DNA of 50,982 bases, from assembly GCA_937995755.1 (NCBI GenBank), contig CALKJD010000090.1:1-50982 (forward strand), read 5' to 3'. Origin of the DNA: an uncultured Saprospiraceae bacterium (GTDB lineage Bacteria; Bacteroidota; Bacteroidia; Chitinophagales; Saprospiraceae). This document shows positions 25,611-35,253 of this stretch, in pieces. The stretch's first letter is position 1. Each line of letters starts with the position of its first letter. A program made the position numbers and the translations under genes. Under the pieces are notes generated by a model. The model was given only the letters and a program-made list of their open reading frames with translations. It was not told the DNA's origin and made no database searches.

Positions 25611-27266
25611 ATGAATACTCTAAAATATATATTTACTATCGCCATTGCTATATGTATACAGGCTAATGTAAACAGTCAAGTAGATAGTACAGCTGTCTTA
25701 AACGAAGCACAAACTGAAGAACAATCTAAACTAGGAAGTGAAGAATTGGAAGTAATAAAAGCATTCAAAGCAAAATTAGCTACAGCTTCATCTTTGGCAG
25801 TAAAACCAACTATAGAAGCAGCTCCGCCAGTGAATAGGGATTACGATTACAGAATCAGTATTGTACCGTATAACATTGACTATGCAGAACCTACGATCAA
25901 GCCTTTCGCAATGAAGCCTGATGCGAAAAAAGAATATTATAAAGGATATGCTAAATTAGGATTTGGGAATTTTAAATCTCCATTAGGAGACGTATCATAT
26001 CATAATACTGCTGGAAAAGTAGAGTATGGTATATTGGCAAATTATCTATCCTTAGATAACTCAGATAAAATATCTTATCAAAAAATGTCTGATATAAATG
26101 TGGATGCTCATGCTAATATCAAACTGACAGACAACTTAGAATTATTATCTGGAATATATACCTCTATAGATAAAAGGTATTTCTATCACATACCTATCAA
26201 CCAATCTAGATTATACGGCGAAGAAGCAGCTATTAGAAACCTTAGCACCTATGGCGCAAAAGTAGGCATTCAAAACAGCTCCAATTATGCGTTACAATAT
26301 AAGTTAATGGCTGATGCTAATTACTTAGCAATAACTAATGATGATACCAACGAACTCAATACAGAAGTAAATGGAAAGATATCTTATGCTGGAAAATCTC
26401 TTGGCGTTTCACTAGATGCAGAAATGGACTTTTCTAAAGTTTCTGAATCTGTAGATAGTTCATTTTTAACTCTGTCTGCTACTCCTTCTTTGTTCTGGTC
26501 CAATGATAAATTTAATGTCACAGCTGGAGCAAGTACTATTCTAGCGAATGACTCTGCATATATATTTCCTGTTGCAGAGCTACTTATAGATGTACTTGCT
26601 GATAAGCTACAGATAATTGCTGGTCTTGATCAAGAATACATCCATAACAGTATAAGAAATGTAACTAGCTATAATCCCTACTACCAAGCACAACCTGGAA
26701 ATTATGGATCGACTATTACAAAATCTTATTATGGTGGTGCTCAAGGGGACTGGGCAAAACTCTCTTATCGAGGGAAAGTAGGTTATAGAGAAATATCCAA
26801 CCAAGCCATTCTAACTAACGCTGAGGATGTCAGAAAATTTGATCTGAATTACATCGATATGAATAGTGTATTCATAGAAGCTACAGCAAGTTATTCTCTC
26901 AATGAAACCTTTACAATCGGTGGTGGATTTCAGCAAAACATTTTTGATCTAGAAGATGATGTTATCGCATTTCACTTACCAAGTATGAGATATAATGCGT
27001 ACACAGTCATACATCTTTTAGACAACAAACTTACGGTACGTCCTACCCTAGCATTCACTGATAAAGTAGAATTTATAAACAGTAACGGTGAAGTTGGTAA
27101 ATTAGATCCTATGCTCTCGCTTAACACTACTATTAACTACAAGATTGGAGACCACTTTGGACTATTTGTAGATGGTAAAAACTTATTCTCTAATAACTAT
27201 TCCGAGTATTATGGCTATGATGATGTAGGATTACATATACATGGAGGTATCACTTTTAAATTTTAA
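25611..27266 (+). CDS. Outer-membrane beta-barrel protein, partner of the TPR protein
   Basis: The 551-residue protein starts with a signal peptide (to about residue 22, NVNSQ). A polar stretch follows, then from about residue 110 a regular series of amphipathic strands with alternating aromatic residues (for example YAKLGFGNFKSPLGDVSYH and YTVIHLLDNKLTVRPTLAF). It ends in a Phe residue (HIHGGITFKF), the usual signal for outer-membrane insertion. No TonB box or plug domain is recognised, although the barrel resembles the TonB-receptor barrel in style. It lies 23 bases after the TPR gene and seven bases before the GNAT gene, so the three are probably one operon. Transported substrate unknown. 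Confidence 0.75.
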   Translation: MNTLKYIFTIAIAICIQANVNSQVDSTAVLNEAQTEEQSKLGSEELEVIKAFKAKLATASSLAVKPTIEAAPPVNRDYDYRISIVPYNIDYAEPTIKPFAMKPDAKKEYYKGYAKLGFGNFKSPLGDVSYHNTAGKVEYGILANYLSLDNSDKISYQKMSDINVDAHANIKLTDNLELLSGIYTSIDKRYFYHIPINQSRLYGEEAAIRNLSTYGAKVGIQNSSNYALQYKLMADANYLAITNDDTNELNTEVNGKISYAGKSLGVSLDAEMDFSKVSESVDSSFLTLSATPSLFWSNDKFNVTAGASTILANDSAYIFPVAELLIDVLADKLQIIAGLDQEYIHNSIRNVTSYNPYYQAQPGNYGSTITKSYYGGAQGDWAKLSYRGKVGYREISNQAILTNAEDVRKFDLNYIDMNSVFIEATASYSLNETFTIGGGFQQNIFDLEDDVIAFHLPSMRYNAYTVIHLLDNKLTVRPTLAFTDKVEFINSNGEVGKLDPMLSLNTTINYKIGDHFGLFVDGKNLFSNNYSEYYGYDDVGLHIHGGITFKF

Positions 27267-27273
27267 GATATCG

Positions 27274-27801
27274 ATGGTAAGCATAAGATCAATCAATACA
27301 AATGACTTAAAAGCATATGAGCATTGGTGCCAACCGATGCACGCCTATCACACTTTTAATGGTCCGTATTACCCTAAGAAATCTTCCGATGAGATATCGA
27401 TATTTATACACGAACTTAAAGAAAAATTACAATTACGAGAAGATGCTTTACCCCAAAGAAAAATGATCGTCGATCCTAATGGCAATCTTCTAGGCGAAGT
27501 AAGTTATACTTGGAGATCCAAAGAAACTAACTGGATGGAAATAGGTATAGTCATATTCGATGAAAGCTATTGGGGCAGAGGATTAGGTACACAAGCACTT
27601 AAACTTTGGATTACTGAGTTATTTAAAGAACATGCTGAGATCGTACGAATAGGATTCTCAACTTGGTCAGGTAATTTAGGTATGGTAAAACTGGCAGCGA
27701 AGCTTGGTATGAAACAAGAAGCTTGTTATCAGAATGCAAGGATAGTTAGAGGTCAATATTACGACTCTGTAAGCTTTGGATTATTAAGAGATGAATGGTA
27801 A
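27274..27801 (+). CDS. GNAT-family N-acetyltransferase (RimJ/RimL type)
   Basis: The protein has about 175 residues from the ATG at 27274, which places IRSINTNDLKAYEHW at the N-terminus as usual for this subfamily. The acetyl-CoA-binding stretch is GRGLGTQALKLWITELF, followed by RIGFSTWSGNLGMVKLAAKLGMKQEA. Both are typical of RimJ/RimL-type acetyltransferases that modify protein N-termini or small molecules. The frame is open further upstream into the barrel gene, but starts there would overlap it. It is the third gene of the likely TPR/barrel operon; the substrate is not evident and the link may be only transcriptional. Confidence 0.85.
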   Translation: MVSIRSINTNDLKAYEHWCQPMHAYHTFNGPYYPKKSSDEISIFIHELKEKLQLREDALPQRKMIVDPNGNLLGEVSYTWRSKETNWMEIGIVIFDESYWGRGLGTQALKLWITELFKEHAEIVRIGFSTWSGNLGMVKLAAKLGMKQEACYQNARIVRGQYYDSVSFGLLRDEW

Positions 27802-27839
27802 TCCATCTTAAGTTGAATCTAATAATTTGGACTTCTTCC

Positions 27840-28469
27840 TTAAAAAAAATGAGCTTGCATCTTGCGAAACTCTCCTTTGCTTTGACTAGTGAGATATGGA
27901 TACAGCATCGATAGTAAATGGAAAGATGATCGCTCTATAATATCATCAGTACTATTATTATTATCATAGAGTGCTGAAGCATAAAGCCATGTGTTACTAT
28001 AATCTAGCATTCTCTCGATAAGCTGATTATATTCATTAGAAAATGTAGGTTTCTTTAAAATATTTCGTTTTATAAAATATTCAAATAGAAACTGATAGCC
28101 TTTTATTCTTTCTTTTTTTATCGATTCAAAATGTGCTTTTATCTTCTCATTTGATTTCTGTAAATGGTATAGATCTGTCCAGAAAAATCTATACTCAACC
28201 ATCCTTTGCATACTGACTTGTACACTAGATAGCATGAAGGGTAATGAAATCGCTTGATCATGTATCGTATTGACACGTTCATCAAACACTGCGACCATTT
28301 CAAAATACAGAGCTTCGAGTATTTCTTCTCTCTTCCGAAAATGATAGTTCAAGTTACCCGAGCTCATATTCAACTCTTTTGCAATCATCCTAATAGTTAC
28401 TTGACTGAATCCAAATTCATTAAAAAGCTCTCTTGACTTATCAAGAATTTTATATTTAGTTCCTTTCAT
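27840..28469 (-). CDS. TetR-family transcriptional regulator
   Basis: The 209-residue protein has an N-terminal TetR helix-turn-helix at about residues 6-52, with the recognition segment TIRMIAKELNMSSGNLNYHFRKREEIL (abridged core: MSSGNLNYHF). The C-terminal helical ligand domain is unremarkable and ends with a Lys/Phe-rich tail. It is transcribed divergently from an alpha/beta hydrolase gene, with 57 bases between the starts. That gap holds two direct copies of a 19-base sequence, one of them next to the regulator's own ATG. The layout predicts repression of itself and of the hydrolase, lifted by a small ligand that may be the hydrolase substrate. Confidence 0.9.
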   Translation of the reverse strand: MKGTKYKILDKSRELFNEFGFSQVTIRMIAKELNMSSGNLNYHFRKREEILEALYFEMVAVFDERVNTIHDQAISLPFMLSSVQVSMQRMVEYRFFWTDLYHLQKSNEKIKAHFESIKKERIKGYQFLFEYFIKRNILKKPTFSNEYNQLIERMLDYSNTWLYASALYDNNNSTDDIIERSSFHLLSMLYPYLTSQSKGEFRKMQAHFF

Positions 28470-28517
28470 TAGTAAACTTGTCCTAAAGTGAATAGATTTT
28501 AGTAAATTTGTCCTAAA
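28469..28517. promoter_or_regulatory. Two 19-base direct repeats overlapping the hydrolase promoter (likely TetR operators)
   Basis: TTAGTAAACTTGTCCTAAA at 28469-28487 and TTAGTAAATTTGTCCTAAA at 28499-28517 differ at one base. They start 30 bases apart, about three helical turns. The second copy contains TAAATTTG, a Bacteroidota -7 box at 28503-28510, 16 bases before the hydrolase ATG. The first copy supplies CTTG near the -33 position. Each copy has outer TTAG...CTAA symmetry. Confidence 0.7.
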
Positions 28518-28526
28518 TATAATACT

Positions 28527-29387
28527 ATGCCTTCACTATATAGAAACGACAGCGGTAAAAGGGAGATTTTAAAACTGTACGATCGCAAACTAAATGAACT
28601 TGAGATAGACTCACGCTCACAATATGTAGATACCAGATATGGAAAGACACATATTCTAATTACTGGCGCTCCAAGTAATCCGCCATTACTTTTAATACAT
28701 GGTTCAAATGCTTGTGCTCCTATTGCTTTGGAATGCTACCCCAACCTCAGCTCTAAATATCAAGTGTTTGCCGTAGACGTGCTGGCCCAGCCCAACAAAA
28801 GCGATGAAAATAGATTAAGTATGAGTGACGATTCTTATGGAATCTGGATGAATGAAGTAATAGACCAATTAAAAATTGACAATGTAATTTTAACTGGGTT
28901 TTCATTCGGCGGTCTTATCATATTAAAAACGCTTGCCTATAATGCGGATAAAATAAAAGAAGTATTTCTGGCTTCTCCTGCCTATATTGTAAATGGTAAT
29001 CCATTAAAAGCGTTGTTTCAAATATTTATTCCCATGAAACTTTTTATAAGAACAAACAAGCCTAAATATGTAGAAAAATTCCTTTATGCCTTATTCACAG
29101 AAAGAGACCCATTTGCTATTCAATTTATATCTAAAGCTCTAAAGTATTTCATTATGGATTATACCCCTGTGCCTATTATGAGTGAAGATGAGGCCACTCA
29201 AATTAATACTCCGATCACATTAATAGCCGCCGCGAAAGACATTCTTTTTCCAGGAGTAAAAATGATAGCAAGAGCTCAAAAGTTATTTCCAAATAGTATA
29301 AAATACACGTTACTACTTGAGCAATCGAAGCATGTACAGAGTAAAGAAGGAAATTCAATTGTAGAAAATTTAATATTAGACGCATAG
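28527..29387 (+). CDS. Alpha/beta hydrolase controlled by divergent TetR regulator
   Basis: The 286-residue hydrolase has an oxyanion segment LLLIHGSNACAP, the nucleophile elbow GFSFGG (serine near residue 129), an acid in AAAKDILFPG and a His in EQSKHVQS near the C-terminus, so the triad is complete. No signal peptide is seen. The cap region around residues 155-215 is helical and hydrophobic, suggesting a lipophilic substrate. Pairing with a divergent TetR regulator is common for inducible esterases and hydrolases. The promoter lies inside the second copy of the direct repeat. The natural substrate cannot be told from sequence. Confidence 0.85.
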   Translation: MPSLYRNDSGKREILKLYDRKLNELEIDSRSQYVDTRYGKTHILITGAPSNPPLLLIHGSNACAPIALECYPNLSSKYQVFAVDVLAQPNKSDENRLSMSDDSYGIWMNEVIDQLKIDNVILTGFSFGGLIILKTLAYNADKIKEVFLASPAYIVNGNPLKALFQIFIPMKLFIRTNKPKYVEKFLYALFTERDPFAIQFISKALKYFIMDYTPVPIMSEDEATQINTPITLIAAAKDILFPGVKMIARAQKLFPNSIKYTLLLEQSKHVQSKEGNSIVENLILDA

Positions 29388-29438
29388 ACATTACGATCCT
29401 TCCCTATTCATATCTTCCTTACTGATATTACATATTTA

Positions 29439-29789
29439 TTAATTAGCGGTCAGCGTAAGGGCTACTTCACAGCCTGTTTCTTTTTCAGTCACATTTACAG
29501 TTACTGGCAAGTCTTCATAACTTAGACTTATCGCGCTACCTCCAAATGAAAGATTTGAACTCCATTCAAATGTATAGTATTCATGATTTGCTGGTGCTCC
29601 ATTATAATAAAATGCTACAGGTAATGGTATAGGTGTATTTATCGCCGGAGGCCAGACACAAAAGGTTTTGATCTCACATAGCTCTGCATCGAACTCACAG
29701 TTTTGTTCGTCAGATTCTTCAGACTTTGAGCAAGAGAACATAATAAATGAAGCCAAAATAGTTAACGATAGAAGTTTAGTTAATTTCAT
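29439..29789 (-). CDS. Small secreted lipoprotein of unknown function
   Basis: The frame extends upstream to 29858, but the ATG at 29789 begins a proper lipoprotein signal (MKLTKLLSLTILASFIMFSCS, lipobox ending at Cys20). The mature part of about 97 residues is acidic at first (SKSEESDEQ) and then beta-rich, with four more cysteines and a pattern (YTFEWSSNLSFGGSAISLSYEDLPVTVNVTE) like an Ig-fold or PKD-like domain. I do not recognise the family. It probably faces the periplasm or the cell surface. It converges with the hydrolase gene and has no close partner. Confidence 0.7.
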   Translation of the reverse strand: MKLTKLLSLTILASFIMFSCSKSEESDEQNCEFDAELCEIKTFCVWPPAINTPIPLPVAFYYNGAPANHEYYTFEWSSNLSFGGSAISLSYEDLPVTVNVTEKETGCEVALTLTAN

Positions 29790-29985
29790 AATGTTTGTTT
29801 TTTGGTTAATCGATTGTTTGATATATAGTAGAGTAATACTTAGTACCAAACGTTGCACTCACACGATTAATAACTTCATAATTCCATTTCATGACACATA
29901 AAAAGAAGCATTGATTAAGGAAATACTTCTTAATTCATATCGAGGTTCTAATACCACATATCAACTAAGGAGCTCCGGAATCTAA

Positions 29986-30022
29986 TACAAAAAAAGCCGA
30001 ATCCACAACGTGAATTCGGCTT
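29986..30022 (-). terminator. Intrinsic terminator of the TPR protein gene at 30049
   Basis: A stem of AAGCCGAAT and ATTCGGCTT (29994-30022, with further pairing of CAC and GTG across one mismatch) is followed on the minus strand by a run of T residues (A residues at 29988-29995 on the plus strand). It lies 27 bases after the stop codon of the minus-strand gene. Confidence 0.88.
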
Positions 30023-30048
30023 GATAAGCTATTTCTTATTTAGAAAAA

Positions 30049-31338
30049 CTATTTTCCTAAGGCTTCAATTTTTGCTTTATACTCAGCTACCTTTTCAAAA
30101 TCGTTAGATCTTGCATAGATTTCTTTTAATGCTATAAGCGCATTACCATCTTTTGGATTAAGTTGTTCTGCAGTAATGAAGTATGGCTTTGCTTTAGCAA
30201 ATTGTCCATCCATTTCTACTTTCATTGCATCATACTTTTTAGTACCCGCAGCCGAAAAATCATTAGATAGTTCATTGATCTTATCTGTATAACTTGCTGC
30301 TTTGTTGTAATAAAGAGCACCAATACTATAAGTCGCATCAAAGTTCTTAGCATCGATTGCCAATGCTTGATTATAATAATCGTAAGCTAAATCAAAGTAT
30401 TCTTTTGACTTATCAGCATTTCCTGCTTTATCTTCAGTTTGGTATAACTGATCATATACATTACCTAATGTGTTATATACAGTTACGTTGTTTGGTTCTT
30501 TTTCGATAGCAATTTTCAGCTTATCTGTAAGGATTTCCAATTGGCCTGACTTCAAGTAATAGTTGATCTCAGCAAACAATAGTCCTGTATCATCTGGATA
30601 TTTTGTTCTACCCATTTCTAAGTATTTCAATCCATCTTCTGGTTTAGTTTCAGACTTGATACTAAATAATGCTTCATATACCAAAGCATGATCGTACCCA
30701 GCTTCAGCTAACTCCATGAATAGAGGTGTAGCTTCTGCTTTCTTGTCACCATAGTATCCTGCCACAGCTGCATAAAACTTGTACTCTTGTTTTTGAGCAT
30801 CATCAGCAATTGGACTTTTTCCTCCATTTTCAGTTAGTAAATCGTGAAGATCTAAGGCATCCTTGTAGCTATTAAAAGCTGAAGCATAATCTTTAGTATT
30901 ATAAGTACTGATAGCTGCATTAATCAAGTGACCTATAGTTTCTTCCAATCCTTTAAGCGCATCTTTCTTGTGCCCTTTCTTAGTTCCTAGCTCCATTCCT
31001 TTACTAAATGACTGGTAAGCAGTCTCAGCAGCAGCAGGATATTTCACTACATAGTTAGGATCAAGTAATGATGCTTTCACTTCTGCGTTCGCTAATTCAT
31101 TGTAGATTTTCCCTTTAGTATTCCATGCTTCAGGATTAGCTTTAGCCTCATCAGTTTCAAATGCCATCTTTACTAGATCCAATGCTTCTGTAAGCTTAGC
31201 TTCATTCTCAGCAGGATTCTGGTAATATTTACTGAGATTTTTAGACGCTTTCTTAAGCATCTTCTTAGGACTATCCTGAGCACTCATAGTACCTACTATA
31301 AGAAAAAGGCTCATAAAAGCAATAAGTAATTTTTTCAT
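30049..31338 (-). CDS. Periplasmic tetratricopeptide-repeat protein
   Basis: The 429-residue protein has a clear signal peptide (MKKLLIAFMSLFLIVGTMSAQ, residues 1-21). The rest is helical with TPR units, for example near residues 150-175 (DYASAFNSYKDALDLHDLL) and 275-345 (NVTVYNTLGNVYDQLYQ, then YYNQALAIDAKNFDATYSIGALYYNKA). It is Lys- and Ala-rich, and no membrane segment follows the signal. TPR proteins of this type are abundant in Bacteroidota envelopes and their partners are usually unknown. The gene is alone on its transcript: it has its own terminator, and gyrA on the same strand ends 155 bases upstream. Confidence 0.85.
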   Translation of the reverse strand: MKKLLIAFMSLFLIVGTMSAQDSPKKMLKKASKNLSKYYQNPAENEAKLTEALDLVKMAFETDEAKANPEAWNTKGKIYNELANAEVKASLLDPNYVVKYPAAAETAYQSFSKGMELGTKKGHKKDALKGLEETIGHLINAAISTYNTKDYASAFNSYKDALDLHDLLTENGGKSPIADDAQKQEYKFYAAVAGYYGDKKAEATPLFMELAEAGYDHALVYEALFSIKSETKPEDGLKYLEMGRTKYPDDTGLLFAEINYYLKSGQLEILTDKLKIAIEKEPNNVTVYNTLGNVYDQLYQTEDKAGNADKSKEYFDLAYDYYNQALAIDAKNFDATYSIGALYYNKAASYTDKINELSNDFSAAGTKKYDAMKVEMDGQFAKAKPYFITAEQLNPKDGNALIALKEIYARSNDFEKVAEYKAKIEALGK

Positions 31339-31493
31339 GTTTATTATTTTATATTAAAGTGTTTCCAAAATTTTCAAATTGTAATCTGCACAAATGCGAT
31401 CTCAATGATACAATCAATAATAAGACGAAAAGACTTCCTTCTATGTGTTTATATATTGTTAAAGAAAACTTCACGTCTAGTTAATTTGCAGAT

Positions 31494-33971
31494 CTATTCT
31501 TCCTCTTCCGCTCTTTTCTCTTCCTCTGTTCTACGTATAACGGCTACATCGGAGATTGAACTCTTCTTACCTAAGTTGATACATTTAACCCCTTGAGCAG
31601 CTCTACCCATGATTCTTACATCTGATACTGCTAGTCTGATCATAATGCCATCCTTAGTAGTAATCATCATATCATCATATTCACTTACGGCCTTGATTGC
31701 TGCAACTTTTCCTGTCTTATCAGTCACATTCATCGTTTTCACACCTTTACCACCTCTATTGGTCGTACGGTATTCTCCTATTTCCGATCTTTTTCCATAT
31801 CCATTTTCAGATACTACAAAGATTGTTTTCTCAGAATCCTCTTTAACACTGAGCATACCTACTGCGTGATCATTTTCATCGTCAAGCTTAATCCCTCTTA
31901 CACCTGCTGCCGATCTTCCCATTGCTCTTACTTTAGCTTCAGGGAATCTTATGGCTCTTCCATTTCTATTCGCGATTACGATTTCGTTCTCACCATTAGT
32001 AAGCTTCACTTCCATTAACATATCACCTTCATTAATGGTGATCGCATTAATACCATTAGTTCTGATTCTTGAGAATTGTTCAACTAAAGTCTTCTTTATG
32101 ATTCCTTTCTTCGTACAGAATACAATATAGTTGTTGTTGATATACTCTTCATCAGTAAGATCTTCTATACGGATGTATGCTTTTACTTTATCCTCTTTAG
32201 GCATGCGGATAAGATTTTGCATTACTCTACCAGTACCCGTTTTACTGCCTTCTGGTATTTCGTATCCACGTATCCAGAAACATCTACCCATTTCTGTAAA
32301 GAGCAATAGATAATCATGGTTATTTACCACAAACATATGTTCCACGAAATCTTTGTCTCTCGTCTTACTTCCTTTACTTCCTTTTCCACCTCTACTTTGC
32401 TGGCGATATTCTGAAGTCTTAGTACGTTTGATATATCCTAAACTTGAGATCGTTACTACCATCTCTTCATTTGCAATCAGATCTTCTATTCGAATCTCAT
32501 CTTCGGCATAGTGAATATCTGTACGACGCTCATCACCATACTTCTCTTTAAGCTCGGCCATTTCTGTCTTGATTATTCCTCTCTGCAACTCTTCACTTGC
32601 GATGATCTCTTTATATTGAGCGATCTTTTCCATCAGCTCAGCATGCTCTTTCTTGATCTTATCTACTTCTAAACTTACAAGCTTTTGAAGACGCATCTCT
32701 AGGATCGCCTTGGCTTGTATATCCGATAGCTCAAAAGCACCTATTAATCCTTCTTTGGCAGCATCAACAGTTTTACTTGCACGGATGATGGCAATTACCT
32801 CATCAATATTAGCTAGGGCAATCAATAATCCTTCTAAGATGTGCGCTCTCTCTTCCGCTTTACGAAGATCATACTTAGTACGTCTTACGATTACTTCTAA
32901 ACGGAACTTGATAAACTCCTCTAATATCTGCTTGACATTAAGTAATCTTGGACGACCATTAACTAGAGCAATATTGTTGACACCATATGATGTTTGTAGG
33001 TATGAATACTTATATAATTTACTCAATACCACACTTGCCATAGCATCGCGCTTCACCTCTACAACTATACGCAGTCCATTACGGTCTGATTCGTCTCTAA
33101 GGTCACTGATACCAGCAATTTTATCTGTATTTACCAGTTCTGCTATCTTTGCAACTAGATTAGCTTTATTGACTTGATAAGGTATCTCATTTATTATTAT
33201 CGTCTCTTTACCTGTCTTATCGTTAGTCTCGATATTGGCTTTACCTCTCAATACGATCTTTCCTCTACCTGTATGGAAAGCTTCTTTGACACCATTGTAT
33301 CCGTAGATCGTTCCTCCAGTAGGAAAATCAGGAGCCTTGATATGCTCCATCAGTTCATCTATTGTAATATCTGGATTATCCACCATCGCTACAGTACCGT
33401 CTATCACTTCTGATAGATTATGTGGTAGCATGTTGGTAGCCATACCTACGGCTATACCGGATGCACCGTTGATCATCAATGTCGGTATTCTCGAAGGTAG
33501 AACTGTTGGTTCTTCTAAAGTATCATCAAAATTGAGTCTAAAGTCTACAGTATCCTTTTGAATATCACTCAGAATTTCATCAGTAATACGCTCTTGACGT
33601 GCTTCCGTATACCTCATGGCTGCTGGACTATCACCATCCATAGATCCAAAGTTTCCTTGTCCATCTACGAGAGGATATCTCAATGACCAATCCTGCGCCA
33701 TACGCACCATTGCATCATATACAGACGTATCTCCGTGTGGGTGATACTTACCTAGTACCTCTCCTACTATTCTTGCAGATTTCTTATGAGATTTGTTGTA
33801 AGCAAGACCTAAATCATGCATTCCATACAAAACTCTCCTGTGTACAGGCTTGAGTCCATCCCTCACATCTGGTAAAGCTCTAGCAACTATCACTGACATA
33901 GAATAATCTATGTAGGAAGACTTCATTTCATCTTCTAGATTGATAGGTATAATTCTCTGATCGTTAGACAT
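31494..33971 (-). CDS. gyrA: DNA gyrase subunit A
   Basis: Subunit A of the type II topoisomerase that introduces negative supercoils with GyrB and ATP. The 825-residue length is standard. The catalytic Tyr121 lies in AAMRYTEAR and the quinolone-determining loop is [13 protein letters not shown] at residues 77-89. Thr82 stands where E. coli has Ser83, and Asp86 matches E. coli Asp87. The C-terminal beta-pinwheel region contains several GRxxxGV-like repeats ([37 protein letters not shown]), and a GyrA-box-like segment [14 protein letters not shown] is near residue 530. The protein ends in an acidic tail. There is no gyrB gene nearby. Confidence 0.96.
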   Translation of the reverse strand: MSNDQRIIPINLEDEMKSSYIDYSMSVIVARALPDVRDGLKPVHRRVLYGMHDLGLAYNKSHKKSARIVGEVLGKYHPHGDTSVYDAMVRMAQDWSLRYPLVDGQGNFGSMDGDSPAAMRYTEARQERITDEILSDIQKDTVDFRLNFDDTLEEPTVLPSRIPTLMINGASGIAVGMATNMLPHNLSEVIDGTVAMVDNPDITIDELMEHIKAPDFPTGGTIYGYNGVKEAFHTGRGKIVLRGKANIETNDKTGKETIIINEIPYQVNKANLVAKIAELVNTDKIAGISDLRDESDRNGLRIVVEVKRDAMASVVLSKLYKYSYLQTSYGVNNIALVNGRPRLLNVKQILEEFIKFRLEVIVRRTKYDLRKAEERAHILEGLLIALANIDEVIAIIRASKTVDAAKEGLIGAFELSDIQAKAILEMRLQKLVSLEVDKIKKEHAELMEKIAQYKEIIASEELQRGIIKTEMAELKEKYGDERRTDIHYAEDEIRIEDLIANEEMVVTISSLGYIKRTKTSEYRQQSRGGKGSKGSKTRDKDFVEHMFVVNNHDYLLLFTEMGRCFWIRGYEIPEGSKTGTGRVMQNLIRMPKEDKVKAYIRIEDLTDEEYINNNYIVFCTKKGIIKKTLVEQFSRIRTNGINAITINEGDMLMEVKLTNGENEIVIANRNGRAIRFPEAKVRAMGRSAAGVRGIKLDDENDHAVGMLSVKEDSEKTIFVVSENGYGKRSEIGEYRTTNRGGKGVKTMNVTDKTGKVAAIKAVSEYDDMMITTKDGIMIRLAVSDVRIMGRAAQGVKCINLGKKSSISDVAVIRRTEEEKRAEEEE

Positions 33972-34190
33972 TTATATATTTTTTAAAAACAACATTTTCG
34001 GCTAGCGAAGATAAGTAAATTCGATCTATTCGACACCCATTTAGGCACATAAAAACACTATAAAGCAAAGTTTTTTCGAAGTATATTTTTCGCATCATTC
34101 TTGACCTACTATAGTCTCTAATTATTATTACCTTGAGATGTATTACAGGTTTTATAGATCTAGATCAAAGACCAACTAACAAATAGAAAA

Positions 34191-35045
34191 ATGCAGACAT
34201 ACAAATCTAAATTTCAATCAATTACATATATAATAATACTTATATTTATAATACAACAATCTGGATCTTCACAAAATGGCACTCAGAATCTTGGGGGAGC
34301 TGCTACCAACGGTATCGCACATGCAGGTGTTACACTAGAAAATATTTCTGCTATGTACACCAATCAAGCTGGTACTGCATTTCTTGAAGGATGGGCTGTT
34401 GATGTAAGTGTTGATCGCAGATTCAACCTTGAAGAATTGACTACATTCTCATTTGCAGCAGCTACATCGCTTAATATTGGTACTGTAGGGATAATGATAG
34501 GCCAATATGGATTTGATGCCTATTCGGAGCAAAAAATAGGTTTGAGTTATGCCAGATTACTAACTTCTTACTTAGCTATTGGCGGCCAATTCGATGTCCT
34601 CGGATATAAGATTGAGGGCTTTGGCAATACCTATTCTTACACGGCAGAGATCGGTTTATATAGTAAGATTAGTAAACAAGTACACTTGGCTGCTCACATC
34701 TTTAACCCTACAAGTAGTAAACTTAATGATAGAGAAGAGTTGGATAGTCGAATTAAATTAGGATTTAGATATATACCTTCCAACAAATTGGACTTCTTTA
34801 CTGAAATCGAGAAAATAATAGATAGAGATGTACAAATTAAATTAGGTGCCGAATATGCCGTATTAGACAATCTCGATCTAATGGCTGGAGCAAATTTGAA
34901 TATCAATTCATTTCATTTTGGATTTAAATATCTTGTACAGGATAAATTTACGATTGCTGCCGCATTTAGCTTCAACAATAATCAATTGGGTAATTCTCCT
35001 GGTATCAGTGCTCAATACTGGAATAGACCTATGGAGAATCAATAG
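34191..35045 (+). CDS. PorV/PorQ-like outer-membrane beta-barrel protein
   Basis: The 284-residue protein has a long signal peptide (to about residue 28, SGSSQ). The mature N-terminus, NLGGAATNGIAHAGVTLENISAMYTNQAG, is the pattern of FadL-related PorV/PorQ barrels: a Gly/Ala-rich opening followed by N-x-A-G. Amphipathic strands follow through the protein. PorV-type proteins shuttle type IX secretion cargo. This one is shorter than PorV itself and may be a generic family member, so a T9SS role is only possible. It stands alone between divergent gyrA and convergent DUF6089 genes. Confidence 0.7.
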   Translation: MQTYKSKFQSITYIIILIFIIQQSGSSQNGTQNLGGAATNGIAHAGVTLENISAMYTNQAGTAFLEGWAVDVSVDRRFNLEELTTFSFAAATSLNIGTVGIMIGQYGFDAYSEQKIGLSYARLLTSYLAIGGQFDVLGYKIEGFGNTYSYTAEIGLYSKISKQVHLAAHIFNPTSSKLNDREELDSRIKLGFRYIPSNKLDFFTEIEKIIDRDVQIKLGAEYAVLDNLDLMAGANLNINSFHFGFKYLVQDKFTIAAAFSFNNNQLGNSPGISAQYWNRPMENQ

Positions 35046-35253
35046 CCTAGAGCATTCTAAAATAAGAAACGTGGAAGTAATTAGACAAGATTCAGCTTGA
35101 AATATTCAACTGAGGTATTAGTTTTATCTAAGTAGCACTATGCAACTTCTTACTCTAAATATACTTTCAAATGGCTTAATCAAATCTTAGCCTTACTGAA
35201 TGTATTCCGCCGATATAGAATAAAAAATTTTAATCGATATTATTTGAGACATC

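Noticed and set aside
31494..33971. Thr82 in GyrA at the E. coli Ser83 position as a quinolone-resistance mutation
   Set aside because: Thr is a natural residue here in several wild-type bacteria, so resistance cannot be inferred without species data.
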